Source: Platycnemis pennipes (taxonomy: Eukaryota; Arthropoda; Insecta; Odonata; Platycnemididae). From it: a stretch of DNA of 64,000 nt. The translations under genes were made by a program, and so were the position numbers. The stretch covers positions 58,446,609-58,510,608 of the forward strand of contig OW121854.1 of the NCBI GenBank assembly GCA_933228895.1. The letters run 5' to 3'. Below the pieces are notes generated by a model that was not told the origin of the DNA, ran no database searches, and saw nothing but the letters and a program-made list of their open reading frames with translations. Positions 36,881 to 49,144 of this stretch are shown here, in pieces (position 1 is the stretch's first letter; the number at the start of each line of letters is the position of its first letter).

Positions 36881-37114
36881 ATCATTACTCACTCTGTAGT
36901 ATTGTTATCTGTGCCATCTCTGAAGCTGTATAACATATGAAGTCACGATGTTCCTTAGATAAATAAGTTTCTATCGAGATAAATCGGTAGTCTAGTCACT
37001 TATGATACGATCTCCTCAGCCAATGATAATGTTCATCCTCGGTGAAACCCGGGTCGTGTATCAAGTAAAAATAATTGGTAACGTTTTATTCCTATAACGA
37101 TATGGTTATTTACG
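36881..37114. other. no recognisable element
   Basis: A short AT-rich interval between two retrotransposon fragments. Confidence 0.4.
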
Positions 37115-37490
37115 TCTGATTGATACTCTGCGAGCCACCTCGAGGGTGCGCGTTAGGGGCTGAAGAGCAACAAACATGCACTACTTGCATGCAACTATGT
37201 GATGCAGTGCTACTACTTTATGGTCACATGCTAGATGTAAGGGTCATGTGCGACTAGATGGTTAGTAACGGCACATTAATGAATTGATTACTCGTTAGAA
37301 AAACATTTTCCTAAATACATTTATCGGTATTTCCCTATCATGCATGCGTGAGTAATGTTTAAACATGCATCCTGCACTACATACTACTCTATTTTTTACC
37401 TCCCTAACCGTTAACTATTCTGCTTATTGTGCTCTCTTATGGTATACGGAAAAATGACATTTTAAATCATTTAGCCGTCGACAATGCATG
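37115..37490 (-). mobile_element. LINE-B 3' UTR and terminal fragment
   Basis: actctgcgagccacctcg (terminal block) is followed by the UTR, then gcatcctgcactacatactac and ctcttatggtatacggaaaa. The last parallels 8478-8497 just inside the coding end. Confidence 0.7.
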
Positions 37491-38057
37491 CTTGCTATGG
37501 AGTTACTACCTACCACACACACTTGTAATGGCCTTTCAAGTTACAAATTAGATGTTGATGTACACTTTCAATCGCATGAAAATAGTGTCTATCATATCAG
37601 TTCGGACTACTTCATATAATTCTAAATCAAACCCGTCCATTTAATTCCTCCCTTCGTTTATAATACAGGATTTCTTACCCTAGTATTTAGATTGCATTGC
37701 GGAGTACGGTCGTTAAGACTTCTTTCCCCTACGTTTTCCTAAGAACGCACTCGCTCTTCAATGAAAGATGCAGATTTCTTGTTTCCGCCTGGGGTGACGC
37801 TTTTGCTTATCGGCTTTGAGTCTTGTTTTCTTTGCCTTCGACAACAGGCGCTCTTTCGCGAGTTGAAAACGAGCTTGCATAACTCGAAAGGACGGGGGTT
37901 TGTAAAGAAAACATACCGGTACTCTGGAAGTGAGCCAAGAGGAAACTCAATCGCAGGGATGTTCATCTATAAAAATCATCCCCCACCTCTAGGACGCGAA
38001 CAAAATAAAAATGACTCATATTAAAATTGAAAAATTTTTGTTTTTGTTTCGTTTACG
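37491..38057. other. no recognisable gene or element
   Basis: Contains overlapping frames of 75-87 codons on opposite strands at 37740-38020. Neither has a domain. Confidence 0.45.
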
Positions 38058-38258
38058 TGCACTAACGGTTAGATGAATTAAAGTGAGCTTCTAATTGGCT
38101 TAAGTGAAAATGTCCGAAGACCTGAATATCCAAATTCCAATTCAAGTCGTATTACGTTGCTTGCAACGTTTCAAGTAACAAATGTCTGCTGCAAAGGTTT
38201 GTGTTCTACTTTAGTTGGTATTTGGATATTCCGGTCTTCGGTCATTTGCACTAACGGT
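38058..38258. mobile_element. fold-back insertion 3 with 12-bp direct repeats
   Basis: tgcactaacggt occurs at 38058-38069 and 38247-38258. A tail of about 34 nt (38070-38103) precedes a hairpin with arms at 38104-38139 and 38216-38251 (gtccgaagacctgaatatcc / ggatattccggtcttcggtc). The loop is about 76 nt and holds the short palindrome gttgcttgcaac. No coding capacity. Confidence 0.8.
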
Positions 38259-39499
38259 ATCATGAAACTACTATAAGCAATGATAGGCATGAAAACAGCT
38301 ATGATAATGAGACATCATGCTTCATAGATTTTATTTCCAATAGTGCAAAGATGAAATGCACAAATAAAATAAGCCAGAGAAAAAAATTATTGGTAGTCGA
38401 AACTAGACTCAGCATAATCTTTTTTCTGATAAGATGGACATAAAGTTCCCCATTTAGGAACATATAAATGTTTTTCAATGTAATTTTATAAAATAATCCA
38501 CTCTTTTCTTTTCCAACCCCAATAAATTGTTCGAAATATCTAGCACGCATTTGATTAGTAAGGCGATAAGCGGCTTTATATTCTGTCGCAGCCAACGATG
38601 AGATTTTGATATGAAGTATTAATTGTACCTGTAGAAGTCGAAATGAAAAGGACGCCCCCGAGCGTCTCAACTGCTGTTTGCATTAAGGCGGAAAAAATCA
38701 CAAGAATTTAAAATTTACATCGGATTTCACTGATGCTGTAAGCAATTTGAGATATTTGACTACAAAAATAGGATAGCAATTTGAGTAGCTAAAATATGAT
38801 TGCATAATCCCAATTCTGAAAATAAAACACAAGCAACACCATATTTAACTAAGAACAAAACATGGGTCAAAATTGTGAAAATAGAGGCCAAAATGGCTCA
38901 AAGGTATTTTTAAACAACGTTGATGTTTATCACGCTATCCAAGCAGAAACTTTATGGAAAGGTAAACATAAATGAATCATGAAATGCAGGCAAGCAGTTT
39001 CCTAACATACAAACATATCTATCTACACATTGTAACAATCTAACAAAGGGAAAAAATAAATGTTTATAAATACCACGCAGACTATGCAGAATGGTGAAGG
39101 CTGGCTTGCAAAAAATGGTCAATTTTTCTTCGGAGGGGCATTTACAAAAGTCGCATGAGACCGTTTAAAAATCTCTTATTTGCTCGGCCCAACTCGCTTC
39201 GTCCACAGCGGTAAACGCACCCCAACACCTCCGCAGCTTGCGTTTAAGGCGACGGATTTCACTGGTCAAACATTTGCAGTCCTTGTTTGCTGCCACCTAT
39301 AATCAGTCATCATGACGTCTGGGATATCTAAAGGAAAAGTTTTCTCCGACATTCCCCAAGATGTTCCACTTTGTTTATCTTTCTCACAGTGACGAATTCG
39401 AGCAAGTAATTTTTTCCGCGATTTCGAAAAAGAATTGATTATTCTTGCATCCTTACTGAAGTTCAACTGCTTCGTTATTTGAAGTCAATTACACGAAGT
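38259..39499. other. no recognisable gene or element
   Basis: AT-rich. The 123-codon minus frame at 38299-38670 has a hydrophobic C-terminal stretch but no recognisable family and no splice support. Confidence 0.4.
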
Positions 39500-39670
39500 T
39501 CAACTTCATGTCAGTCGGATGGGACGTTAAATCTTGGACCCTTGGGTGCCTTTCAAAATAGGTCAATGCCGACACGACCCCTGGTTCCTCTCAGCAATTA
39601 TCCACACCCTAAACTTCCCAGCCCTTACCTATCCTCTGTGAATCAAATTATCTCTGTTGTCAGTCGTAAT
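39500..39670 (+). mobile_element. SINE-A body fragment
   Basis: gtcagtcggatgggacgtta (39510-39529), cttgggtgcctttc and aatgccgacacgac match the SINE-A body. The head is missing. Confidence 0.7.
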
Positions 39671-41740
39671 AATTACAACAATCAGGGCCTCGATCATGGA
39701 TCTTCATAAGGCCTGCGTTAGCGTTATCTTTATTTTTTTCTTTAACTCATGTCAGAGTGAACGTGATCTCCGTTCTTCATTTTTCGCCCAGCACTTCAAA
39801 TTGCTTATCATCATCAGTGGTGCGAATTTTATAGACGGTTATTGTTAACCCTGCGCTACTCTAGGGGTTAGCGTTAACGATAATGATTGCGATAACGCGA
39901 AAGATGCATCCGTGATTCCACATCAGGGCACATATAATCTTCCGCCATCGATTTTCTATATAATGCTCTCTATCTCGCTGTTGAATGTAACGAAATGTAC
40001 TGTGATTGCCGCGGAATTGCCAATTGAATAAATTTCAACAGCGTCGTCAAAATTCCTAGAATGTCCCTCCTCCTACCCATTCATGTCCCCTTCCGATTGC
40101 TATCGCTCCACTAGGTTCAACATTGAAGACTTCTTCTTCGTCACGCTTTTATTCCGTGCTTTCATATCCCCGTTGGATCAGAATATTTGATATTTCCTTC
40201 GCGAAGAAGAGAGAAAGAGAAGGGAAAAACTAATTCCTAAACCTCCTGACCTCAGGACTTGTTATCCAAGTAAATGAGAATCGGACAGCTGGATCCCTTT
40301 CCACACCAAGGATCGCTGGTTTGATTCTCGCCTTGAGCATAGGCGTTGTGGTAGCCTTAGAATTAAGTTATGGTCAAACAGCGTTTTTCAACATTTTTGA
40401 CCTTGCGAAACCCTTGAAATGATACCCAAGTTGCAAGGAACACCTACGAACGAGATCTATCGCCATTCGATAATATTTTTCGTTGAATCCCTAGCAATAT
40501 CTCGTGGAACCCTCTGGTCCCCTGTAAGGTAATTGCGGAACATCGGTTTAGAAACACAGGGATAGACAGTACTATACCATTCGCAGTTGGAGTATTTTAA
40601 AGCCTAATTGATTCTTGAATTCCTAAAATGGTTCATCGCGGAAATATGCAGGCATACAAAAATTTAATTTTTTTCAAACCATCAAGTACGAGCGCATTTT
40701 TTCTTAAACTCCTCATCATTGTGCCACCTGATAGTTTACTGAGATGGCTCGCTCTTAAAACAACGGCATATACGTGTACATGAAAAAATAGGGAATAAGT
40801 CCATTCGCAAAATTTTCCGAGATGAGCCCTTTTCAAATTTTGTGATTCGATTTTACAACTCCACCGAGTGAGAAGACAACAGTCTCGCCACTACACCACT
40901 CGAACGCCAGCTGAAAATTTCGAGGTATGGTCGCAGGTTACTTTCCTGACGGTTGGCATCACCAGCTTTCCGCTTTGAAGCCTTGGGAGGATCCGCGCAA
41001 CACCGCATCCCATTTTCGGCGAGTCCCCCGTGTTAATCACCTCTTGCCTCCCAACTCTGTCCACTGCATCCTCAGCATCTGCCCCGCACCGCCGATGGGC
41101 GTCCCGCCTCCCTCCTTTTCGCTCTCCCCGCCACCCACCCCCTGCCATCCCTTCTTCCCTTTTTGTCGCCACCAGCCAAGCTCCTCCACCCCATCGCCCT
41201 CACCACCCCTTCCCCCCGACATGATTCCTAAAGCCCGGAGGCAGACGCTAATGCGGAGTGGTCGCGAGGACGTGAGCGAAATACGCGCGGCAACGCGAAG
41301 AGGAGGAAGAGAAGGAGTCTTATCTCCCCCCCCCCCCCCCCCAAAGAGTTTAGAATGTACTGGAGAAGGCATCGCGGATGATTTGAGAAGCCAGTGGCCA
41401 TATTGGTAGGCACGGGCATACGGGCTTGCTACTCGCGATACTCGTACGGATGAAGTGGTCTTTCACGCAGCAAAAATTAAAGTAATAGGATAAATAATAG
41501 AATGCATTTTTAAAATTTATTAAAGAAACAAGAAAGCGCGCAAAGATGCAAACAAGCACCAAATATGTAGTTTAAATACGTTAAATACAAAACAGTTTTA
41601 GTAATACACCTAATTAACACTCAAGGGATTCAAATGCATAAATACCTCCCTTAAATAGGTTTAGAAAGATAAATTGATGCTACTGCGATGAAATTTGTGC
41701 ACGATATCAGTGTTATTTACGTTTTAATACTTAATCTCCA
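39671..41740. other. no assigned gene; possible SINE head, C17 run, GC-rich patch
   Basis: A B-box-like ggtttgattctcg at 40319-40331 may mark a SINE head. From 40930 to 41420 the sequence is C/T- and CpG-rich and contains 17 consecutive C (41326-41342). The 160-codon frame at 40927 + is Pro-rich and crosses the C run, so I treat it as composition. Confidence 0.4.
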
Positions 41741-41749
41741 TAAAAGAGG

Positions 41750-41995
41750 GTCGTGGTGGCTTAGAGAGTACAGCGCTGAGGTACTGGCCGGAGGGTCCCA
41801 GGTTCAAATCCCGGGCAAGAGCCTTGCCACCTAAAATTCACCCGATTCTATTTTCTGCAAGTCAGAACTTCGTAGGAAATCGCAGATGGCGCATGGAAAG
41901 GAACTACCCTGCATGTGTGAGTTGGCTTAGTACGGGGTGAGCTCCACACTCACCTGTCAAAAACCAACCTTCGGGTTGAACATAACTTAAATCTC
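41750..41995 (+). mobile_element. SINE-B, tRNA-derived, full head
   Basis: A-box-like gtggcttagagagtac (41755-41770) and B box ggttcaaatcccggg (41802-41816) lie at tRNA-like spacing. The tail (ggtgagctccacactcacct, aaccaaccttcgggttgaac) is shared, reverse-complemented, with 61905-62140. Confidence 0.85.
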
Positions 41996-42349
41996 CATAA
42001 GAGGCTCAACTCAATTTTTTGTGCGGAGTAGGTGGGGCCTAATCGTTCCCTTAGCACACCCATTCTAGCTTCATTGCCACCAATATGGCTAGCATACCAA
42101 TGCCTCCTCCAGTGCATTCTACCCTCCTTAAGATCACCCGGCCGGACAGCACTTCTACTCCTCCAACCTGCCCCGAGTCGCGAACCACGCTCCACACCCG
42201 ACCCGCCCCGTCGCCGGCAAGCAATCCCCTCGCCCCGACCGCATTCCTACCGTCACGTCCCCTCTCCACTCCACCCCTCTCTCTGGCAGCACGCTTCTCG
42301 GACGTGGATGCAAACATTAAAAGCCAAGGTGACAGCAATAAATAGGCTT
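41996..42349. other. GC-rich patch 42030-42320, no assigned gene
   Basis: Pro/Ser/Arg-rich overlapping frames on both strands (116 and 95 codons). No recognisable domain. One of several GC patches that could hold an upstream untranslated exon of the gene at 50010. Confidence 0.35.
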
Positions 42350-42960
42350 ATCATCACCATCACTAGTCGTCACCAATCTTGAGAATGGTTCGACGCAGCT
42401 CTCCACACGAACTCTTCTTCCATCACCTGACCTCTTTATATTTACATATTGTTCTTAAATTTACATCCCTCACTACCGGACGTACATATTTGATACTACA
42501 AATCCTTCCTTTGCTATTACTCCCATTTAATTTTCCCTAAAGGACTGTTTTCAACATACCATCATGTCCCAGTGTTTTCAATATTTCAGTGTGATGTCGT
42601 TAATTATCTATGATGAGTTGTGTAGAAAATGGTTAGTAAGAGGTTCGAGATGAGCTGTACTGTTTTAAAATCCTCTATAAAACAATCTGCCTCATACCTA
42701 AACAAGAAGGGTGTGCTTTAATCGTTTGAGACTTATTTTGATACGTAGATAAGGACTTACTCGTAAGATTTCATAATCGAAAGCCAGTATTCAAGGCAAA
42801 TAATAGGCCATGAATTAGGTCGCACGGTTTCCTTATTAAAATTTTCATTAGATTCCTTCTTTCTTCAACTCTTCTTAGGGCTTCTTCATTTGCCACTCAG
42901 TTTTTCTATCATTATCATCTTCATCAATCTTCTACCACATACCTACTGCTTACAGTTCTT
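42350..42960 (-). mobile_element. LINE-A 3' fragment, interrupted
   Basis: Clear family text at 42355-42600 (gttcgacgcagctctccaca, ctctttatatttacatattg). A second piece at 42860-42930 (cttcttagggcttcttcatt) parallels 22655-22675. Unrelated text lies between them. Confidence 0.65.
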
Positions 42961-43049
42961 ACTTATTCACGGATACTAAGAAAATGAATACACTTAAAGG
43001 AGGTAGGTTTTTTTGGGTTCTTCGGCAGCTAAGCTCATTCCGCACCACA

Positions 43050-43405
43050 AATAGACGATTTTAAGATTCGAAGAGAATGAAGAAAATAAAATGAGTGGAA
43101 ATTAATACGAATGCAGAAGTGTTGGAGATGGTAGGGGAGGAACTGTTTGAGGAAATTAGGAGAAGATAGAGGGACTGGATGGAATTAGTAATAAGCGGCG
43201 AGTGGATGTTGATATACGTGATAAAGGAGAATATATTGGGCAAGCACCTTAGAGGGAGGAGAAAAACGAGTAGTTTGGTAGAATAATGCGAGGTAGGTGT
43301 GCGCAGCTGAAGTACAACACCATAAGAAAGCGAGTACCTAGTTGGAGTAAGAATTTTGTCCATCTAAGCCTACCAGCGTTTGATCGTTTGAACATTAATA
43401 ATAAT
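43050..43405 (+). mobile_element. LINE-C 3' fragment
   Basis: A/G-rich coding tail (gaggaaattaggagaag, tgatatacgtgataaagg, gggcaagcaccttaga) and an ending in the gtccatctaagcctaccagc region. Frame broken. Confidence 0.65.
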
Positions 43406-43583
43406 TATGATTAAGCCCATATTATTAAAATTCACAAAGTGAATTTGCAGAATAACCATTTTTTCTTTCACAGTCTTATTTAATAAAAACTAATTTTCTC
43501 CCCGTTTCAAAAACGCCTCCAAGTCTTTTTGATACTATGCCTATTATGTAACAAATTGCTAGGCTTGACTTCGTGGAACCACA

Positions 43584-43767
43584 TAACGTAAATGAATTCA
43601 CTTAGTAAAATTCCACAGATTTATTAAAACCATGATTAAAACCGACCTAGGTTTCGACTTTAACTACACAGTCATTATCAAGGTCATTGATAATGACTGT
43701 GTAAGTCGAAACCTAGGTCGATTTTAATAAATCTGTAGAATTTTACAAAGTGAAGTCATTTACGTTA
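43584..43767. mobile_element. inverted pair of Penelope-like ends (palindrome)
   Basis: The left arm 43584-43682 and the right arm 43685-43767 are inverted copies of the same end: acgtaaatga, cacagatttatt, cgacctaggtttcgac. Each arm carries a degenerate hammerhead layout: ACC / TTGATAA / TGACT stem II / AGTC / GAAACCTAGGTC / GG, with core bases C3 and G8 mutated. Stem III is the 8-nt palindrome ACCTAGGT. The junction is at about 43683. Confidence 0.7.
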
Positions 43768-46729
43768 TCAATGCCTATTATTCTGACTCCGTTACCTATT
43801 AAAACCTGCCCGAATTGGAAAAATATAAAATGATCATGTGAGAGTTAAATAAGGTGTACAACCGGCTTCGTTCTCTATTTCAGCAGTCGGTAAAAAGAGA
43901 GGAGCGAATCACTGCAGAAGGGAAGTTGTCTTCGATATCCTTATGTTCCCAAGGATCAAACACTTACATACCGTCTTTGACTAACATGGCACCTAATGAA
44001 CGCATTCCTGCAGCATGTGCCACCCTTACTGGACGAGGAAAATAATAACGTGCCCGTGCGACAGTGACCTAGACCTTTTATGCGAAAAAGCAATTTCAAG
44101 GCATTTACCACAATTTCCTCGCCTTCTCCTCGCTGCAACTACAGCCTTATACGCCGGCGTGGACGCGGATAACCAGCTCGCACGGCGACATAACTCGACC
44201 TTATGCGGCAAATCACTTAATGCCATCTGTATAGAGCATGAAGGAATCATCTGACTCCCCTCCAAACCCTTGTCCTGCGGCCAACCGCCCCTAACTCAAG
44301 AGAGTAATGGGATTGTCGGATTAGCGGCGAGCCTTTAAGAGCGCCGGCATGTCGCCCGTTCCCCTCTTGACCCGAAATTGGTCTCAGGAGCACTCAATTG
44401 AGCGATGGGTAGAGTTAGGCTGGCGAGAGGGACATGGAACGGCGTCTTATTGGTAGGACGGGACATGGTTAGCAGATGTTTCCCGCAGTGACGGGTGTCC
44501 TGGGAATAAACCTAAAATAGACATTCTTTTGGAATATAGCGTTTAGGTTTACTCCCACATAAGGTTACACAGTAATTTATTTCATAAGAGTAACTATAGT
44601 GCATGTTGGAAATGAGAAAAATGTCAAACATCTCATGAAAAAAATGCTGAAATTAGACAGTTTCTCACTACGCCAAAAAGAGCGCGTAAACTGCATACTT
44701 TTACAGTCGACTTTCATTTCATTTCATGACGATTTTCATTCCAAAAATACGCTAATTTCGCCTATTTCTTATTCACTCATACATTGCTACTACATATATT
44801 ATTTTATCATGAACTTTGAGTATAAAATCAGCGCCATGTGATTTTTTTAAATAACAAACGTTCGAAAACCCGACGCGTCGCGACGTGGCATAATTTTTCA
44901 AATCATTATTTTCAATCACAGGTTTTAATTGATAAGTGACGTAAGAACTCCCAAGTTCTGAGGCAAACGCTTTGCGAAACTGATATCTTACGGGTGGGGG
45001 GAGGCAGCATATTTCCCAGTTCCGACACTGATTTCCCAAAAATATTATTAAAAAACTCTTACCTTTCAAATAATAAAATGTTACAGGGCTAACACCTTTT
45101 ACTCTCCATACGAAACTCAATTAGGGGCCCGGAATATCTCTAAATAATCACAGTCACTACTGAGCTTCGTATCCAGGCCCTTAAAATCGAATAAAATTTC
45201 TTACGCCTAAAGAACAATAAAGATGAGGTTTCTGTGGAAGCATCTCCTCCCCAACACTCCCTTTATATCTCTCCAAACCCACCCCTTAAAAGATCTCCGG
45301 GAAATTATCGTCATCTATCCATAAATTTTAAAAAATATAATATAGTGGTTACGATATCACTAATAACGATTGACGTAGTATATGCAACCATAAAGAATGT
45401 AAAAGCTATTTTATGATTCCCTGATCTTTTTCTTGAAATACAAGAGTAGTTTGTTGGAAAAGTATTTCAATTCACCCTTTCAATTAATTCCACCGATGCT
45501 GGTAAAAGCATCATGTAAAATAGCAAAACGAGTCACTGAACGACAAATTAACTTTTGTGGAAACATACCTGCTCCTCCATTGTAAACGAAGTAATCCCAC
45601 TAAGAGTGAAATGAAATAGTCTGGAAATGCTTGCTCGTTGAAGTGTAAGAACGTAATGCTATTTCATCCGCAAGTCATCTAATCTCCAGAATTATAGGAG
45701 CCAACTCAAGCGGCTTACCGATTTCAAAATTGCTTCTGCACATCTCACGTCCGTCGGCCGTAATCCGACGGTGAGGTCAGACCAAAGTGAATGCAAATCC
45801 TTCGGTGATACGCTCCAGTTACCGCACAAGCTCGGAACATCGACCTGATTAACGGCACCCATGATGTCAGAGGCATTATATTTTTTAAGGAAGTTCGAGA
45901 TTAGGATTTGCCCACTGAGAATGCACAACATCATCTCAAGTCCTCGCATCTTGATCAGTCTCGAACTCAGCACTGGAAAATTACCATGGCCCTTGGCTAT
46001 TCGCTTATTCAGTCCCGAGTTGATACACGCACCATAATACTGGGGCAGAGTTGCGAGAAACTTTATGAGACGATTATTTAAGATAATACCCCTACGTGCA
46101 AAACTGACCTCCTTACCTGAATTAAAATTTATTCTTTAATTTTAATCGAGAAAATCAGCTCGAATCCAGAGCCCAACTATGAAAGAATCAAGTACTCGTG
46201 ATAAATTTACAATTAGTGTAATTTCTCTATAGGACACACCCTTATGGTCGTTAACCAAAAGGCAATAAACTGCACAGTTTTAGGCGGCGTAAAATTGAAG
46301 GAATTGCAATGACATTAGCATTGAAAATAGAAATGCAAAGGCAATGTTTAGCGCAATTTTCATTCATTCCTTGCAATTCGTAAATTTTACTCATTATTTT
46401 CACTGAGCATCTCTACACGCATTAGACTGCGTAATGGCAAGCCTCATGCAAGCGGCCTTGTGTGGGGCTTCCGATTCAAAGGCTGCGTAATGACTAATCC
46501 GACTGTCTCTCGTGGATATGCGAGAACACTGAAGTGGACATTGGGAGAGGTCCCGTCCCACTCGAACTATTCAAAGATGATGACATGTGAGGGAGTGCCC
46601 TTACAAAGCGTCTTGGCATACTGTGTAGCTCTAAGCGAGTGCGAGAATTCCTCGGAAGGAAATCCATCCGCCTAGACCTGGGCGTAGGCTCGCATGCCTT
46701 TAAAAATACCCATAAAAACACAAGGGAGG
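43768..46729. other. no recognisable gene or element
   Basis: Frames of 60-115 codons at 43854, 44015, 44599 (+) and 44026, 44773, 45692 (-) have no recognisable domain. Composition is mixed and no splice-consistent exon stands out. Confidence 0.4.
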
Positions 46730-46830
46730 GAGGAGACCGTCGGAAGCACCCGGCGGGGTATCGAGGGACTCAGGTTCGTATTCCGGATTGGAAGATGCTA
46801 TTTCCTCCGCTGGATTCTCCCATCGGTATG
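46730..46830 (+). mobile_element. possible tRNA-derived SINE head
   Basis: ggcggggtatcgagg followed by B-box-like ggttcgtattccgg (46771-46784). The A box is poor and no family partner was found in the window. Confidence 0.3.
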
Positions 46831-47079
46831 ATCTTCAATCAGCTCACTTGATGTGGGCAAATTCGGTTCCTGGAGCACTTAAAAGGGCTGATTTGAGCTC
46901 TACGATGAATGCCATGAAAAAGATGTATTCCACTTCAAACGCCCTGCTTAGCTTGGCACGATATTTGATTGCCAACTTTTATAACGTCTAGTTAAACATG
47001 AGAGCATTCATGGTAGCAAATAGAAAATTTGCTCTCTGACTATGACTCTAAAAATAGCTCTATGACTCTCCACGCTTAC

Positions 47080-47165
47080 CTTGAAGATGATTGATATACA
47101 TCGAAACCTAGGTCGGTATTACAATAAAATTTTGTGGAATCTTACAAGGTGATTTTTGAAGCCTG
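47080..47165 (+). mobile_element. Penelope-like end with degenerate hammerhead
   Basis: Stem I TACC (47087-47090) precedes a core remnant TTGAAGA (47091-47097). Next come a weak stem II, GAAAC (47103-47107), stem III palindrome ACCTAGGT (47106-47113), C, then stem I GGTA (47115-47118). The tail aataaaattttgtggaatc follows. Stem I covaries with the 14.4-kb copy (TACC/GGTA versus GTAC/GTAC), but two core bases have changed. Confidence 0.55.
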
Positions 47166-48619
47166 ACGACTTCCTTTTTATTCGGAGAGTAGTCATGGTT
47201 AATCGAATTTAATGCTCATGTCAACTGTTTGGTATATTTTTCAGCATGGTACGTGTCGATAGCTATTTTTTAAAACATTAAAGATTTTTAAAGTCGTTCA
47301 ATGAGGTAAAAATAATGGTTAATCTTTCTGCTGCATTGATCACTGTACAATTTGGTTCTGCAAAAAAACCTTAGAGTTCTGATGTAGTTTCGTTTTCATT
47401 TGTGCATAGGAAGTCTGATGCTTTAAAATAATTATTCGTTCCGCAATTTCTCCGAAATAATTATTATGCTTTCTGAACGAAGTATTTGTAAAATAAGGGG
47501 AGATTCAGACATAAGTGCTTTCAAAAATTAACGTTACCACGAATTCCCTTGCGGCCTTAAAAGCCATTATGACATTTTATCTGGCGCCCTCGAAGAGAAA
47601 GGAGGAGGAATATATACTAAGCCGGATGATCTAAGACCGAACCGTGGAATGGATGCGTAAGTGCTGACGCTGAGTAACTTGATCCTTGCTAAGTCTTTTC
47701 CTTTCCCCGTGCTTGAATCGTAACCACCGAGGAATGGAGCTCTACCGAGAGGCTAAGAATCCATTCGAAGTACTTATGAGGCGAGTCCAGATTCCACCAG
47801 TGGACTCCTAGATGCTTCCTTCAAATAGAGGAAACCATTTTATACAGGGATCCGATTACGTTAGTCACCGTTTGGGCCTTCGAGGTCAGTCACCCACAGT
47901 TGGCCAGAGAAGGTAGCAATAATTTTATTCTTTTACGAAACCATCTTGGACTCTAAGTTCAAACAAACACTTAATTTTCGCAGCTGTTTTTGCCTTGAGA
48001 GAAGTATTTCGTCATGTACGCGAACTGAAATCGAAGTTCCATAAAGTGGCGGAAGTTTCTAACGACCAGACAATCAATTCAACAAATTTCGTCAGTAGAC
48101 AATTAGAACATAACCACCAAATATGGGAATCGTTGACCGTTTCTATGAAAGTAGACTTCCGTCTCCAATACTGTGACCACACGAATTTCTCAAGCCATCA
48201 AGAATTTAGATCCCTTCGATTGGGGCGAGTAGAACATGCCTAATTCCCAGGACTTACGAGAATTCGAACTAAACCTTAGTTTCATCGCCACTGCGTAGAT
48301 TTAAAAAAATGAAAAATTTCTTCGTTTTATCTACGTAGCTATAAGCATCGTAAACTACCGTTTTCACTTATACTACGGTTGATCCTCATAAAAATAAAGG
48401 TAAGACCCTGAGAATATGTATAATTTGACGAGTTGACAGAATTGATTTTAGTCCGAGTCCATCCCGAGCAGCCGAATAAATTGACATTCCAAATTAAGTA
48501 GTTTGAGTACCTTAAAATCTACTTCTGTTACTATCGAAAAGGATGAGAGCTTTCTTATTGTGATAATTTCTTAGAAAATTGCACATCATTCATAATTTTA
48601 TTCGCAAAATGACATCTTA
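47166..48619. other. no recognisable gene or element
   Basis: AT-rich. The 82-codon frame at 47995 + has no recognisable domain. Confidence 0.45.
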
Positions 48620-49110
48620 TTTTGATGCACACCCTCATCATCAAAAGCATTTGATGGCTCTCCACACGATTATTCTACTGGTAACCTCTTCATATTGAAT
48701 ATAAGAATAGTTCTTCTCTTTTTCAATTTTAATTTCTTTACTTCATCATGCCTCAAGATATGTTCGAACAATTTTTTCCTACCCCACCTTGCTCAACACT
48801 TCTTGATTTGTCCTTTCTTTCGATTATCGGACTTGATCCATTTTCTTCCTCTCCCATTTCTAAAGTTTTCAGTATTTTCTCTTAAATTCTTCCTGGAGTC
48901 CATGTGTTACACCCACACAAAGCCACACTCCATTAGAGCTCTTTACCAACCGTTTCTTTACATTCCTGAGCAATATATTAGTACATCATGAGGGAATTAA
49001 TGTTACCAATTTTCCTTGAGGTCTATGTTTCAGGGCCGTACAATGTCATATTAGACTTTTCATCAGTATTTTCTTTACGCCCCTACTCAACGATCCTGTC
49101 ATTACTTCTC
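48620..49110 (-). mobile_element. decayed LINE-A/C-type fragment
   Basis: ggctctccacacgattattc, ggtaacctcttcatattg and catgcctcaagatatg follow the LINE-A 3' order. Further right, cagggccgtacaatgtcat and agacttttcatcagtatttt follow the LINE-C coding tail. It is a mosaic or a related subfamily. Confidence 0.55.
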
Positions 49111-49144
49111 TTCTACAAGTAAACACCTTCGCCAGCGAATGAAT

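Noticed and set aside
40927..41409. 160-codon Pro-rich frame
   Set aside because: It runs through a C/T-rich patch and a C17 homopolymer. Equally long frames exist on the other strand.
41750..41820. Possible tRNA gene (A and B boxes)
   Set aside because: No convincing cloverleaf, and the sequence continues into a tail shared with 61905-62140. It is a SINE head. The same applies to 3325-3390 and 54915-54985.
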